Positions 24,356-32,823 of a DNA stretch of 64,000 nucleotides are shown here, one piece after another. The position numbers and the translations under genes are program-made. Source of the DNA: Puia dinghuensis. GTDB taxonomy: Bacteria > Bacteroidota > Bacteroidia > Chitinophagales > Chitinophagaceae. Each line of letters starts with the position of its first letter. Positions within the stretch are counted from its first letter, which is position 1. The stretch spans positions 186,001-250,000 of the forward strand of contig NZ_BMJC01000003.1 of NCBI RefSeq assembly GCF_014642875.1. The letters run 5' to 3'. The notes below the pieces were generated by a model. It had not been told where the DNA came from and searched no databases. It was given only the letters and a program-made list of their open reading frames with translations.

Positions 24356-25450
24356 TTAGCTCTTCAGCGAAAGCAGCTTGTCCTTCAGATCGGATTCGAG
24401 GCGGACGAGTTCGGTTTCGGCCTGCTGGCGTTTGATCTTGCCTTCGGCCTGGATCTTGAGGGTTTCCTCGATGGTGCTGATGAGATCGTTATTTACTTTC
24501 TTCAGGGTTTCGATCTCGACGATGCCGCTTTCGGATTCCTTTGCGATCTCGATAGTGCCTTCCTTCAACAGCTGGCTGTTCTTTGTGAGCAGTTCGTTGG
24601 TGGTTTTGGTGACCTCCTTTTGTAGTTCGAGCGAGTTACGCTGGCGCAGGAGGGTGATGGCGATGACCATTTGATTTTTCCAGAGCGGTATCGTATTGAG
24701 GATGCTGCTCTGGATCTTTTCGACGAGGGCCTGGTTGCCGTTCTGGATGAGGCGGATCTGCGGCCCGGTCTGAATAGAAATGACGTGGCTGAGATTGAGA
24801 TCGTAGACCTTTTTCTCGAAGCGATTGAGGGTCTGGGAAAAATCATTATACCGCTGGGCGTCGAGGGCATCCTTTGTCTCGCCGGCCTTTGCGCGGAGGG
24901 CGGGGAGAGTGGTGGTTTGGAGCTCGTGTATCTTTAGCTGCCCCGCCGCGATATAAGCTTCGAGGTTTTTGCGATAGTCCTGGTTCTTGACGAACATATT
25001 ATCCAGCAGGGTGATGTCGCGTAACAGGCCCATCCGTGCGTTGTCGAGCTGATCGGTGATCTTTTCGATCTGAACGCTGAGCTTATCATAGCCGGCGATG
25101 AATTTCTTCACCGAATTGAAGAACGACGACAAGATGGGAATACGCGAGAGGAAGCCGCCTTTTATCTCGAGGCCGTTGACATCCACCTTTTTAATATGCG
25201 TGAGCAGATTGGTCATGATGTCCCCGACATAACCGCTGTCCTTGTTGCGCACTTCGCCGAGGATAGTATCAGCGAAGGTGGAGATCTCGCGCTGGGCCCC
25301 TACCCCATAAGTGATGATGGCCTGCGAATCTTCGAGATTGATCTGCTGCCTGATGGTTTCCACCCTGGTCATTTCTTCGGGGGTGAATTTCGTAATATCG
25401 AGGTTGGCGTTGCCCTGGCTTAGCGGAACGGGCATGTTGGTATCGCTCAT
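24356..25450 (-). CDS. TelA-family toxic-anion resistance protein
   Basis: The 364 residues match TelA: ITYGVGAQREISTFADTILGEVRNKD, then long helices (KLSVQIEKITDQLDNARMGLLRDITLLDNMF), IQTGPQIRLIQNGNQALVEKIQSSILNTIPLWKNQMVIAITLL and a coiled-coil tail. It has no signal peptide and should be cytoplasmic, possibly membrane-associated. TelA proteins are linked to tellurite and envelope stress resistance but the mechanism is unknown. It starts 2 bases after the solute-binding protein stop, as the last gene of a four-gene operon. Confidence 0.92.
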   Translation of the reverse strand: MSDTNMPVPLSQGNANLDITKFTPEEMTRVETIRQQINLEDSQAIITYGVGAQREISTFADTILGEVRNKDSGYVGDIMTNLLTHIKKVDVNGLEIKGGFLSRIPILSSFFNSVKKFIAGYDKLSVQIEKITDQLDNARMGLLRDITLLDNMFVKNQDYRKNLEAYIAAGQLKIHELQTTTLPALRAKAGETKDALDAQRYNDFSQTLNRFEKKVYDLNLSHVISIQTGPQIRLIQNGNQALVEKIQSSILNTIPLWKNQMVIAITLLRQRNSLELQKEVTKTTNELLTKNSQLLKEGTIEIAKESESGIVEIETLKKVNNDLISTIEETLKIQAEGKIKRQQAETELVRLESDLKDKLLSLKS

Positions 25451-25452
25451 GG

Positions 25453-26532
25453 CTATTGATTATTTGTATTAAGGGCATTAATGATTTTTTCCATGATGGC
25501 GGCGCGGGGCATGGGCATGGTCTTGTTGATGCTGCGCGCGAGACCATCCACCTTTATGACCTTCGGGTCGTTTTGTACGCCGATGAGGCCGGTGCGAAAG
25601 CCGTGTTCTTCCCAGGCGATGCGTTGGATCTCGGGGTCCTTCAGCGCGTCGAGGAGGGGCAGGGCTTTTTTATTTAAGATGAGTACGGGGTGTTCGCTCC
25701 ACACGGTAGGAACGGGATAAACGATCTTTATCTTGTCCTTCACTTTTGGCCAGAAGTCGGGATGCTGGAGGGAGAACTCGACGATCTGGTTTTCGTAGTC
25801 CGCAATGAGGGGGTACTGTCCCACCCCGGTTTGGAGAAATTGTTCGAAGAGAAAGCCCGATGAGCTTTGCATGAAGCCCTGGCGGGTGAAGAGTTTTTGC
25901 AGCGAAGGCAGGATACGATCGACGCTGTCGGGGTCGTTGACGCCGTCGGGGCTGAGGAAGTTGGCCATGAGACCGGCGTAGAGGTTGCCGGTGTTGGACT
26001 TTGTCGGATCGGTGGTGATGACATTGACCTTCCCATACAGATCGGGAAGACCAATGTCGGGCCAGGACTTGCCGGTGAGCTCCCACCGGATGAGCTTGTC
26101 CATATCCGTGAGATAGGCGACACTGTCCTCCACCTTTACAAGGCCCTGGGCGACGAGGGCTTTTACGACGATGTCCCAGCTATAGAGGACGACGGGGGAA
26201 TTGAAGACGAGTTCGGATTGGATAAGGCGGTTGCTTTGGGTGTTCTTGAAGAGTTCGAGCGCGACCTGGCTGGAAGGCCAGAGGAAATCAATGTCGTCTT
26301 TGACGGGTGAGGAGACCATTTCGATGGAGCCTTCGCGGGTGTAGTCGAGTTTCAGGCCGTATTTAGTTTCCAGGATAGAGCGGACACGGGGGTTTTCGAG
26401 AAAATTGCTTTTTTCGCTGCCGACGATGCCTTTTATGGTGAGCAGGGTCTTATGATTGCCCTCGTACCAATAGGCCACCCCGACGACGACCGCCAGAAGA
26501 AAGAGTCCGAGTCCAATGAATATTCCGCGCAT
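25453..26532 (-). CDS. Membrane-anchored solute-binding-like protein
   Basis: The 359 residues have one N-terminal TM (MRGIFIGLGLFLLAVVVGVAYW) with no lipobox and then a periplasmic-binding-like domain: IKGIVGSEKSNFLE, KYGLKLDYTREGSIEM, VNVITTDPTKSNTGNLYAGL and PVPTVWSEHPVLILNKKA. The SNTGN loop recalls the ligand loop of type II binding proteins. No ABC permease or ATPase is nearby, so it is unlikely to be a simple transport component. The stop is 2 bases from telA and the start 6 bases from the XpaC stop. Its C-terminus (MPMPRAAIMEKIINAL) is unique to this family. Confidence 0.78.
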   Translation of the reverse strand: MRGIFIGLGLFLLAVVVGVAYWYEGNHKTLLTIKGIVGSEKSNFLENPRVRSILETKYGLKLDYTREGSIEMVSSPVKDDIDFLWPSSQVALELFKNTQSNRLIQSELVFNSPVVLYSWDIVVKALVAQGLVKVEDSVAYLTDMDKLIRWELTGKSWPDIGLPDLYGKVNVITTDPTKSNTGNLYAGLMANFLSPDGVNDPDSVDRILPSLQKLFTRQGFMQSSSGFLFEQFLQTGVGQYPLIADYENQIVEFSLQHPDFWPKVKDKIKIVYPVPTVWSEHPVLILNKKALPLLDALKDPEIQRIAWEEHGFRTGLIGVQNDPKVIKVDGLARSINKTMPMPRAAIMEKIINALNTNNQ

Positions 26533-26538
26533 AGGTTA

Positions 26539-27159
26539 TCATTTCAAATCTTCCGCGTTGAAGGTTTTTTCCAGGGTCTGGATCTCGGTGTCGAGTTCCA
26601 TCGCGTCATCGCGCAGGAGACGGGCGTGTTGCTTCTCAAACGCTTTTTCGATGGAGTCGAGCATGAGTTCGGCCTTGGCAAGGGTGGCGGCGATCTCCGG
26701 CGAACGGACGTTCTGCTGGGAGAGGTCGCGGTATTTGCGGACGATCTTTATACTGGTGTCGAGATAATAAGCCAGGAATTGCTTTGCCTGTTTTATATCC
26801 TTTGGGTCTTTTTCAAAGTTGCCAAAGATGCGTTTGATGACATCGATGATGCGGGCGATCTTGGCGCGGATCGCCGGGTCCTTTATATCGTTGGCACAGT
26901 CGACGAGGGCTTTTACCTTTTCGCCGCCTTCTTTCATCGTGGTCTCGAGCAGCTGCGGGGTGATGCCTGCGCCGATGTCGAACTGCATACGGGGTTTGGG
27001 CCGGAAGGCGTAGATAAACAGCCAGGCGCCGCCAAAGCAGGCGAGGCCGAGCAACAGGGACGTCAGCAGGGGTATCCCAAGGAAGAAGAACAGCACCAGG
27101 AATCCAGTGGCGCCGATGACGCCAGAGATGAGGCCTGTTATGTTGGTGAAATTTCGCAC
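26539..27159 (-). CDS. XpaC-family membrane protein
   Basis: The 206 residues match the XpaC (5-bromo-4-chloroindolyl phosphate hydrolysis) family. Two N-terminal TMs (GLISGVIGATGFLVLFFFLG, LTSLLLGLACFGGAWLFIYAF) precede a helical cytoplasmic domain (KVKALVDCANDIKDPAIRAKIARIIDVIKRIF). XpaC usually sits beside TelA, and does here with one gene between. The start is GTG at 27159, sharing one base with the TAG of the upstream gene, so translation is coupled. No catalytic function is established for the family. Confidence 0.88.
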   Translation of the reverse strand: MRNFTNITGLISGVIGATGFLVLFFFLGIPLLTSLLLGLACFGGAWLFIYAFRPKPRMQFDIGAGITPQLLETTMKEGGEKVKALVDCANDIKDPAIRAKIARIIDVIKRIFGNFEKDPKDIKQAKQFLAYYLDTSIKIVRKYRDLSQQNVRSPEIAATLAKAELMLDSIEKAFEKQHARLLRDDAMELDTEIQTLEKTFNAEDLK

Positions 27160-28799
27160 TAGTTATATCCTTTTGCTTTACGAAATGCGGTTATGAGATC
27201 TTTCTTGCCGTCGAAGAGACTGGCACGGGTGAGGCCGACAATTTGATTCAACTGGTCGTCGGATGCATCCCCGAAGGTGATGGCGAAGACGGGGATGTCG
27301 AGGCCGTTAGCCGTCCAGGCTTTCGAGAGATCGGGATAGGTTTTGCCGGTGTTGGACTCCCCATCGGTCATGAGGATTATGGCTGGAATATAGTGATCGG
27401 CGGTGTCGCCTTGTTTTATCGCTTCGAGTCCCCGGATGACGGGCGAATAGATGTCGGTGCCGCCGGAGGGGTACAGATCGGTCACCCGTTGGAGGATGGC
27501 TTTTAGCGAGTCGCCCTGGTTGCCATCGGCTTCCCATTCGGTAATAAGATCATGATTGAAGGGGATGATGATGAGGCGATCGTCGTCGGAGGCCTGGAGA
27601 AAGTAACGTTTTGCCTGATCCTGGTCGAGAAGAAGCTGCATGGCCTGCTTCACCTGATCGGCGCCGCCATTGGTGTTCATGCTGCCGGAGAAGTCGAGGC
27701 AGAAGACAGTAAAGGAGGGTTTACGAAAATCCGTTTGGTAGAGGCTGAGGGCTTCCCGGATGACGTCTTCGCCGGGGAGCTTGATGGGGCTGAGTATCTT
27801 TTTTGTGTCGATGCCCCAGTCGGCGCGGAAGACGTCGGGGGGCGCGTTGGTCAATTCGCCGGCGAAGCCGGTACGGCGACCGAGCTGCAGCAGCTTTGCC
27901 TGGACGTCGCTGCTGAGCAGGTAGTCCTGCAATTGGCGGAAGAAGGTTTCCTTGTCCTTGCCGTCGCTGTTGTTGTCGCTTCCGCTCCGATCGACGAAGC
28001 CCAATTGCGAGTCGGCGATGACGAGGCCGTCGGTGGGATAGACGACATAGAGGGGTTCCTGGTTGCGCCGGAGGAGTTCCTGGTTGGTCTCGATGATGAT
28101 GGATTCATAGTTGACCATGGCGTCGTACTGACCGTTGCCCTGGAGGAAGAGGTCTTTTAACCAGCCCGAGCTGCCGGAAGAGCGGTTGATGCCGGAGAGC
28201 AATTCGCGGATCTGCTCCTTAAGTTCAGGCTTGTGAAGATCGTCCTTAGTGATGTATTCGGGGTTGCCGAGCAGGGCGTAGAGGAAGCCGAAGTAGGCGC
28301 TCGCGCCGGAGTTGGATTGCGAGGCCGAGGTCATCATAAATTTCAGTTGCCGGTTGCGGATGGCAGTGAGGATGTCAGCTACTTTGACGGGGCGGCCGAT
28401 GAAGTTGAGTTGCCGGGCGAGGCTTTTCTTTATGCCGAAGACGACCGGGCTGGTGAGGATCGACTTTGCGTATTTCACCTTGTGGTGCTGGTCCCCGAGA
28501 GTGATCCAGAGCCCGGAAGCGGGCCAGACGCCGTCGAAGTCGGTGGTGTCGGATTGGAGAGCAAGCATGATGTCTACGGAGCCTTTGTAGACAAAGTCGA
28601 TGTCATAGCCTTTCTTGTCGGCGAAGTCCTTGATGAGGGGTTGGAGGGCTTCATTTTCCGAACCGAGCAGGAGGCGGAAGTTTTTATGCTGATTACAGGA
28701 GGTGAGCAGGGTGAGGGCGGCGAAGAGGATGCCGAGAGGGTGGCGGAGGAAGTGGGATAGTTTTGAAACAACTAAGGTCAAATGGAAGCTTTTGTACAA
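27159..28799 (-). CDS. Lipoprotein with solute-binding-like and VWA domains
   Basis: The 546 residues start with a signal peptide ending in lipobox LTSC (Cys35), so the protein should be anchored in the envelope. About residues 40-340 are a type II binding-protein-like domain (LLLGSENEALQPLIKDFADKKGYDIDFVYKGS, SNSGASAYFGFLY). Residues about 360-540 are a VWA domain with an intact MIDAS: DFSGS, a TD in PSGGTDIY and late LMTDGESNTG. It is the first gene of the operon with XpaC, a second solute-binding-like protein and TelA. Two binding domains in one operon without a transporter point to sensing or scaffolding. Confidence 0.88.
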   Translation of the reverse strand: MYKSFHLTLVVSKLSHFLRHPLGILFAALTLLTSCNQHKNFRLLLGSENEALQPLIKDFADKKGYDIDFVYKGSVDIMLALQSDTTDFDGVWPASGLWITLGDQHHKVKYAKSILTSPVVFGIKKSLARQLNFIGRPVKVADILTAIRNRQLKFMMTSASQSNSGASAYFGFLYALLGNPEYITKDDLHKPELKEQIRELLSGINRSSGSSGWLKDLFLQGNGQYDAMVNYESIIIETNQELLRRNQEPLYVVYPTDGLVIADSQLGFVDRSGSDNNSDGKDKETFFRQLQDYLLSSDVQAKLLQLGRRTGFAGELTNAPPDVFRADWGIDTKKILSPIKLPGEDVIREALSLYQTDFRKPSFTVFCLDFSGSMNTNGGADQVKQAMQLLLDQDQAKRYFLQASDDDRLIIIPFNHDLITEWEADGNQGDSLKAILQRVTDLYPSGGTDIYSPVIRGLEAIKQGDTADHYIPAIILMTDGESNTGKTYPDLSKAWTANGLDIPVFAITFGDASDDQLNQIVGLTRASLFDGKKDLITAFRKAKGYN

Positions 28800-28857
28800 G
28801 ATACGGCGGGTTATTTTTGTAAACGAGTTCGGCCGCGCCGTAAGACGAAGTTTACAA

Positions 28858-30177
28858 TTATTTAATGTGAGGGCCCTGGGTTGCCAGATGGGGTTTTCGC
28901 CAGCGGATTACCCACCACGCAAGGGTGGCGGAGAAGAGCATGCCGAGGCCAAGACCGAGCGGGAGTTGCATCGTATCCGAAGACATCAGCGCGCCTGCGA
29001 GGGCAATGGAATAAACCAGGATGGGGGCGATGACGAGAAGGACAAGTCCTTTTTTGCCCAGGGGGATCTTGAAGGGCCTGGGCCGGTCGGGTTCTTTACT
29101 GCGCAGGATGATCAGCGCCAGAAATTCCAGGGTGAGAGCCGCGCCATAAAGAATGATATCCATCACCACTAGTTCGGAGAAGCTGAGGACAACCAGGATG
29201 CTGACGATGGCGGAAGAAACGAGAATAGAGATATAGGGTGTGCCGAAGCGGCGATGCAGTGCGCAGAACCAGGTGGGCAACAGCTGGTCGTCGGCCATTA
29301 CCTTTGGAACGCGGGATACCGAAAGCAGCACGGCGGAGTAGAGTCCGAGGGTACCTGCCATCCCGCCTGCAGCCACGAGCATCCCGAGCCAGCGGCCACC
29401 GAGCAGAACGCCGATGAGGGGCATATCGCCTTCGTGGAAGCCGGAGGTGTCGATGCCGGTCTGGTTGACGGAAATAGTGGCAAGGATGTAGATGGACACG
29501 GTGAAAAGAAAGGCCAGGCAAACAGAAGTAAAATAAGAGCGCACGGGCCGGGCAACCTCACCCGCATAGGTAGTCGCATTATCCCAGCCGATGAAGTTCC
29601 ACATGACGGTGTAGAGTCCCAGGCTAAGGGTGGAGAACTGCGGGTTGTGCAGCGCGGGAGTGGGTATGGCAACGGGATGGCTGCCGAAGAAGAGCAGACC
29701 GAAAATGAGCAGGAAGGGGACGATGACCACTGCGCTGAGAACGAGGGAGGCTTTTCCGACGGGTACGATGCCGATGATGTTGAGCAGCGCCGATGTCCAG
29801 ACGATGAGGAGGCAGACGGGTATCTTGTAATGCGCTATCTCGGGAAAGAAAAATGCCGCATAGGTGACGAAGAGGACGGGATAGATGGTGAGATCGCAGA
29901 AGGTGTAGAGCCAGGTCCACCACCCTTCGAAGAAGGCCCAGCGGAGGCCGAGGGCGTGTTTTACCCACTGGTAGTAACCTCCGGTGACGGGCATGAGGCT
30001 GTTGAGCTCGAGTACCGTAAGGATGGTGGGAACGTCCCATAGCAAGGGGGTGACGAGCAGCAGGAGCATGGCGCCGTGCGTGCCGACATAGGAGAAAAGG
30101 GGTTCCAACCCGTAGGGGCCGCCCGATACGGTAAGAAAAATGACAGCCGCGAGCTGGAGGGGCCGAAGTTTGCGCAT
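28858..30177 (-). CDS. APC-family permease resembling polyamine transporters
   Basis: The 439-residue integral membrane protein has 12 predicted TMs. LTVSGGPYGLEPLFSYVG at the N-terminus, ELNSLMPVTGGYYQWVKHALG and FFEGWWTWLYTFCDLTIYPVLF closely recall polyamine/LAT-like transporters (PUT family), more than typical amino-acid permeases. MWNFIGWDNATTYAGEV is the TM6 unwound region. It starts 44 bp after the glutathionylspermidine-synthase-like gene. The shared polyamine theme is suggestive. Substrate remains inferred. Confidence 0.85.
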   Translation of the reverse strand: MRKLRPLQLAAVIFLTVSGGPYGLEPLFSYVGTHGAMLLLLVTPLLWDVPTILTVLELNSLMPVTGGYYQWVKHALGLRWAFFEGWWTWLYTFCDLTIYPVLFVTYAAFFFPEIAHYKIPVCLLIVWTSALLNIIGIVPVGKASLVLSAVVIVPFLLIFGLLFFGSHPVAIPTPALHNPQFSTLSLGLYTVMWNFIGWDNATTYAGEVARPVRSYFTSVCLAFLFTVSIYILATISVNQTGIDTSGFHEGDMPLIGVLLGGRWLGMLVAAGGMAGTLGLYSAVLLSVSRVPKVMADDQLLPTWFCALHRRFGTPYISILVSSAIVSILVVLSFSELVVMDIILYGAALTLEFLALIILRSKEPDRPRPFKIPLGKKGLVLLVIAPILVYSIALAGALMSSDTMQLPLGLGLGMLFSATLAWWVIRWRKPHLATQGPHIK

Positions 30178-30221
30178 CGGGTTAAAAATAAGAAGAAATG
30201 GGGAGAATGCGGCCCGGTGCG

Positions 30222-31352
30222 TCAGCTGATGTAGTGCGGGATGAAGCGGCTGAGATTGTTGGTGACAAGGGTGTTGCTTTCGCGGATGCCCATGCCGGCG
30301 GGTTCCTGCCCAATGATCCAGCTGCCGAGGACGGGATGGTTGCCGTCGAAGTCGGGGAGAGCACAGAGCTCCTGATAGATGTAGCCTTCGGCGCCATATT
30401 CACCTTCAGTGGACTGGAGGACGCTACTCCCGCGGACGAGCTCGATGTTGGCGCCTTCGCGGGAGAGGATAGGCTTCTTCACGTAGTCGGTGAGGCGGCC
30501 GGGTTCGAAATAGGCAGGAAGAAGATAGGGGCAATCGGGATAGAGTTCCCAGAGGATGGGGAGGATGGCCTTGTTGGAGAGCAGCATCTTCCAGCCGGGT
30601 TCGATCCAGAATGTCTTGTTGCGATCGGTGAGGATGTTTGTGCCGAAGGCTTCCTTTACCAGCCATTCCCAGGGATATAGTTTGAAGATGTTCTTGATGG
30701 GCTGGTCTTCCATGTCGACAAATATCTCGTCTTTTTGGTCCCAGCCGATATCGTCGACGAAGAGCAGTTTTGTCTGCAGGCCGGCCTGGATAGCACAATC
30801 CCGGAGATATTCGGTGTTGGTGAGGTCTTCGAGTGAGCCTTTTACACAGGCGAAGTGGAGGGAGCCGGGATAGAGATAGGCTTTGAGGTATTTCCAGTAG
30901 GCGATGAGTTTTTCGTGTACGCTGTTGAACTGATCCTTGCTTTTATCAAAGTCCTGCAGCCAGAACCATTGGATGATGCCGGCTTCATAGAGGCTGGTGG
31001 GGGTGTCGGCGTTGAATTCGAGGAGCTTGAGGTTGCCCTCCTGGTAACAGAAGTCATAGCGGCCATAGATGGCGGGGTGGTCTTCCATCCAGGTCTTTTC
31101 GATGTAGGGGATAAAGGCTTCGGGGATAGCGAAGTGATGATAGAGATTATTGTCCATGACGTGCTGGACGGCGCCGAGACAAAGATCCCAGAGTTCGGCG
31201 GACGCTTTTTCGATGAAGAGTATCTCGTTCATAGAAAATTCATAGCAGGCGCTTTCGTCCCAGTATGGGACATTGGTGGTGTGGAAACCAAAGCCGAGTT
31301 TTTCGACTTCTTTTTGCCAGTTATTGCGGGGATGGAGGGTATGACGTTTCAT
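30222..31352 (-). CDS. Glutathionylspermidine synthase-like ATP-grasp enzyme
   Basis: The 376 residues match the C-terminal synthetase half of GspS: AIYGRYDFCYQEGNLKLLEFNADTPTSLYEAGI, FVDMEDQPIKNIFKLYPWEW, KAILPILWELYPDCPYLLPAYF and the final GSWIIGQEPAGMGIRES. The amidase half of E. coli GspS is absent, as in YgiC and YjfC. It is 11 bp downstream of a small lipoprotein gene and followed by the polyamine-like permease. Family chemistry is ATP-dependent amide-bond formation. The acceptor is unknown. Confidence 0.9.
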   Translation of the reverse strand: MKRHTLHPRNNWQKEVEKLGFGFHTTNVPYWDESACYEFSMNEILFIEKASAELWDLCLGAVQHVMDNNLYHHFAIPEAFIPYIEKTWMEDHPAIYGRYDFCYQEGNLKLLEFNADTPTSLYEAGIIQWFWLQDFDKSKDQFNSVHEKLIAYWKYLKAYLYPGSLHFACVKGSLEDLTNTEYLRDCAIQAGLQTKLLFVDDIGWDQKDEIFVDMEDQPIKNIFKLYPWEWLVKEAFGTNILTDRNKTFWIEPGWKMLLSNKAILPILWELYPDCPYLLPAYFEPGRLTDYVKKPILSREGANIELVRGSSVLQSTEGEYGAEGYIYQELCALPDFDGNHPVLGSWIIGQEPAGMGIRESNTLVTNNLSRFIPHYIS

Positions 31353-31363
31353 TGTGCGTGAAG

Positions 31364-31702
31364 TTAAGAGGAGACAGAATATTCTCCGCCGAAGCCGCCG
31401 CGGACAACGGAGGTTTTTTCGAAGTCGAAGCCGACGTTGCTTCTTTCGCTAAGGGCATCGGAATAGTAGCCGACACGCCGGTAGTGGCCGCTGTAATACC
31501 TGCCATAGGGCCGAAAGGCATAATACCAAAGAGGACTGCCGATAGGATGATGCATATAGGTATAGGGGGCGGTGCTGTCGCTGCGGATATAGACCTGGTG
31601 ATGCCGATCGTTGGCGTCGACCCAGTCGGTGGGGCCCGGGCGGTGGCACGATGCAAGAGCGGCGGTGATGAGGACGAGGGAGATATGTTGGGGTTTTTTC
31701 AC
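31364..31702 (-). CDS. Small lipoprotein rich in Tyr, His and Arg
   Basis: The 112 residues begin with a signal peptide ending in lipobox LASC (Cys19). The mature part is unusually rich in Tyr, His and Arg (PLWYYAFRPYGRYYSGHYRR), ending FGGEYSVSS. It occupies the place held by YgiB/YjfM next to ATP-grasp genes in enterobacteria. It could be a substrate or partner of that enzyme, which is inference from position. The gene starts 6 bp after the small membrane protein gene. Confidence 0.7.
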   Translation of the reverse strand: MKKPQHISLVLITAALASCHRPGPTDWVDANDRHHQVYIRSDSTAPYTYMHHPIGSPLWYYAFRPYGRYYSGHYRRVGYYSDALSERSNVGFDFEKTSVVRGGFGGEYSVSS

Positions 31703-31708
31703 AGGGGG

Positions 31709-32059
31709 TTATTTTACGGTGATGAACAGCTGATAGTCCTTTTTTGCCCGGACGGTTTTTGTATCGCCGACGGAGTTTTCGGCGGTGGTGTTTAGTGAGT
31801 CGAGGGTCGGGATCGTGTCGCGGTGGACGATGGTGCTGTAGACGCCGGATTTGATCCATACTTTGTGGGTGGTGAGGATGACGTCGTGCGTGCTGTCGGC
31901 GTGCTCCACGGAAAGGACGGTCTCGACGGAACCGTCGTGATCGACGGCAACGCCCTGGTCATCACCCTGCTGGTTATTGGGACCGCTAATGATAAAGCTG
32001 AGGGCGAGGACAAGCAGGATAGAGAGGATGACGATAGCAGCGATGGCAGGCTTGGGCAT
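31709..32059 (-). CDS. Small single-TM protein, unknown
   Basis: The 116-residue protein has one N-terminal TM (AIAAIVILSILLVLALSFII) followed by an acidic and threonine-rich extracytoplasmic part (GSVETVLSVEHADSTHDVIL, TLDSLNTTAENSVGD, ending YQLFITVK). I do not recognise a family. It begins the operon with the lipoprotein, the ATP-grasp enzyme and the permease. The Bacteroidota-type -7 fit upstream is imperfect (TATCTTTA). Confidence 0.6.
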   Translation of the reverse strand: MPKPAIAAIVILSILLVLALSFIISGPNNQQGDDQGVAVDHDGSVETVLSVEHADSTHDVILTTHKVWIKSGVYSTIVHRDTIPTLDSLNTTAENSVGDTKTVRAKKDYQLFITVK

Positions 32060-32221
32060 AGCGTTAGGAGTTAGTACGGAATAAAGATAGCAGGTAGAGT
32101 CGAGAGTTGCCAGTGGGAATGGGAGAAGCGGACGGCGGGGGTGGTAAATGGCTGTGGGGGCCCGCCGTCGGGGATGACGGCGGGGCGGGTGGCGAGGGCG
32201 TGCGGGGGTATGGGTTATGGG

Positions 32222-32653
32222 TTAATCTACTGTGATGAGCCGATCGACCCGGGTGTCGGTTTGGATACGGATGTTGCGGCTGATCTTTTCTTTTCCACTG
32301 CTTACCACAATAAGGTAATCGCCGTCTTCGAGGTCGCTGAGATTGTAGACGTAGTCATAGGGCGCCTTGCCGGCGATATCTTCGAAGAGAATGTCGTTTC
32401 CATGGTGGATGGAAATGGACACCGCATGTTGGTTCGGGTTCTGGATAGTGATACGGAACCGCATCGAGCTGCTATCCATCTGCCTGATGCTGACCTGCAA
32501 ATGAGCAGCGGCGACGATGGAGTCGAGGGCATTGCATTGAGCAGCGGTGGCAACTTTATAATGATAGTTTTGGCTGAAGGCTTGCGGTGCGGCGAGGGTC
32601 AGGGTGATAAAAAGGGGAAGGATCGCCTTTCCGGTGAATTGTTTCCGGGACAT
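32222..32653 (-). CDS. Secreted protein, unknown
   Basis: The 143-residue protein starts with a signal peptide (MSRKQFTGKAILPLFITLTLAAPQAFS). The mature domain looks all-beta (MRFRITIQNPNQHAVSISIHHGN, YVYNLSDLEDGDYLIVVSSGKEKISRNIRI), resembling the carboxypeptidase-regulatory or FN3-like folds, and may bind at the surface. Start 32653 follows from the signal peptide; the frame extends to 32728. Strong palindrome upstream. Confidence 0.6.
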   Translation of the reverse strand: MSRKQFTGKAILPLFITLTLAAPQAFSQNYHYKVATAAQCNALDSIVAAAHLQVSIRQMDSSSMRFRITIQNPNQHAVSISIHHGNDILFEDIAGKAPYDYVYNLSDLEDGDYLIVVSSGKEKISRNIRIQTDTRVDRLITVD

Positions 32654-32685
32654 AATTAATAGGTTTTTTAGGTTTTCAAAAACCG

Positions 32686-32717
32686 GGCAAAAAATACTTT
32701 TTTCAATATTTTTTGCC
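32686..32717. terminator. Perfect 11-bp-arm palindrome between helicase and secreted protein genes
   Basis: GGCAAAAAATA (32686-32696) and TATTTTTTGCC (32707-32717) are exact complements around a 10-base loop. It may terminate helicase transcripts (the minus strand then reads CGGTTTTTG) or be an operator for the secreted-protein gene 33 bp on. Confidence 0.5.
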
Positions 32718-32823
32718 GGGACATTCAAGACGTAAAAGCGCTTCTACCTTTTGTCGCCGCAAAGATAGAAAGGATATATTATGCAGGTGTTACGTGGCCG
32801 TTAAATGTTGTTAACAATGGCGA

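Noticed and set aside
28817-28857. Inverted repeat TTGTAAAC/GTTTACAA just after the APC permease
   Set aside because: The stem is short, the loop is long (25 bases) and no T tract follows on the coding strand.
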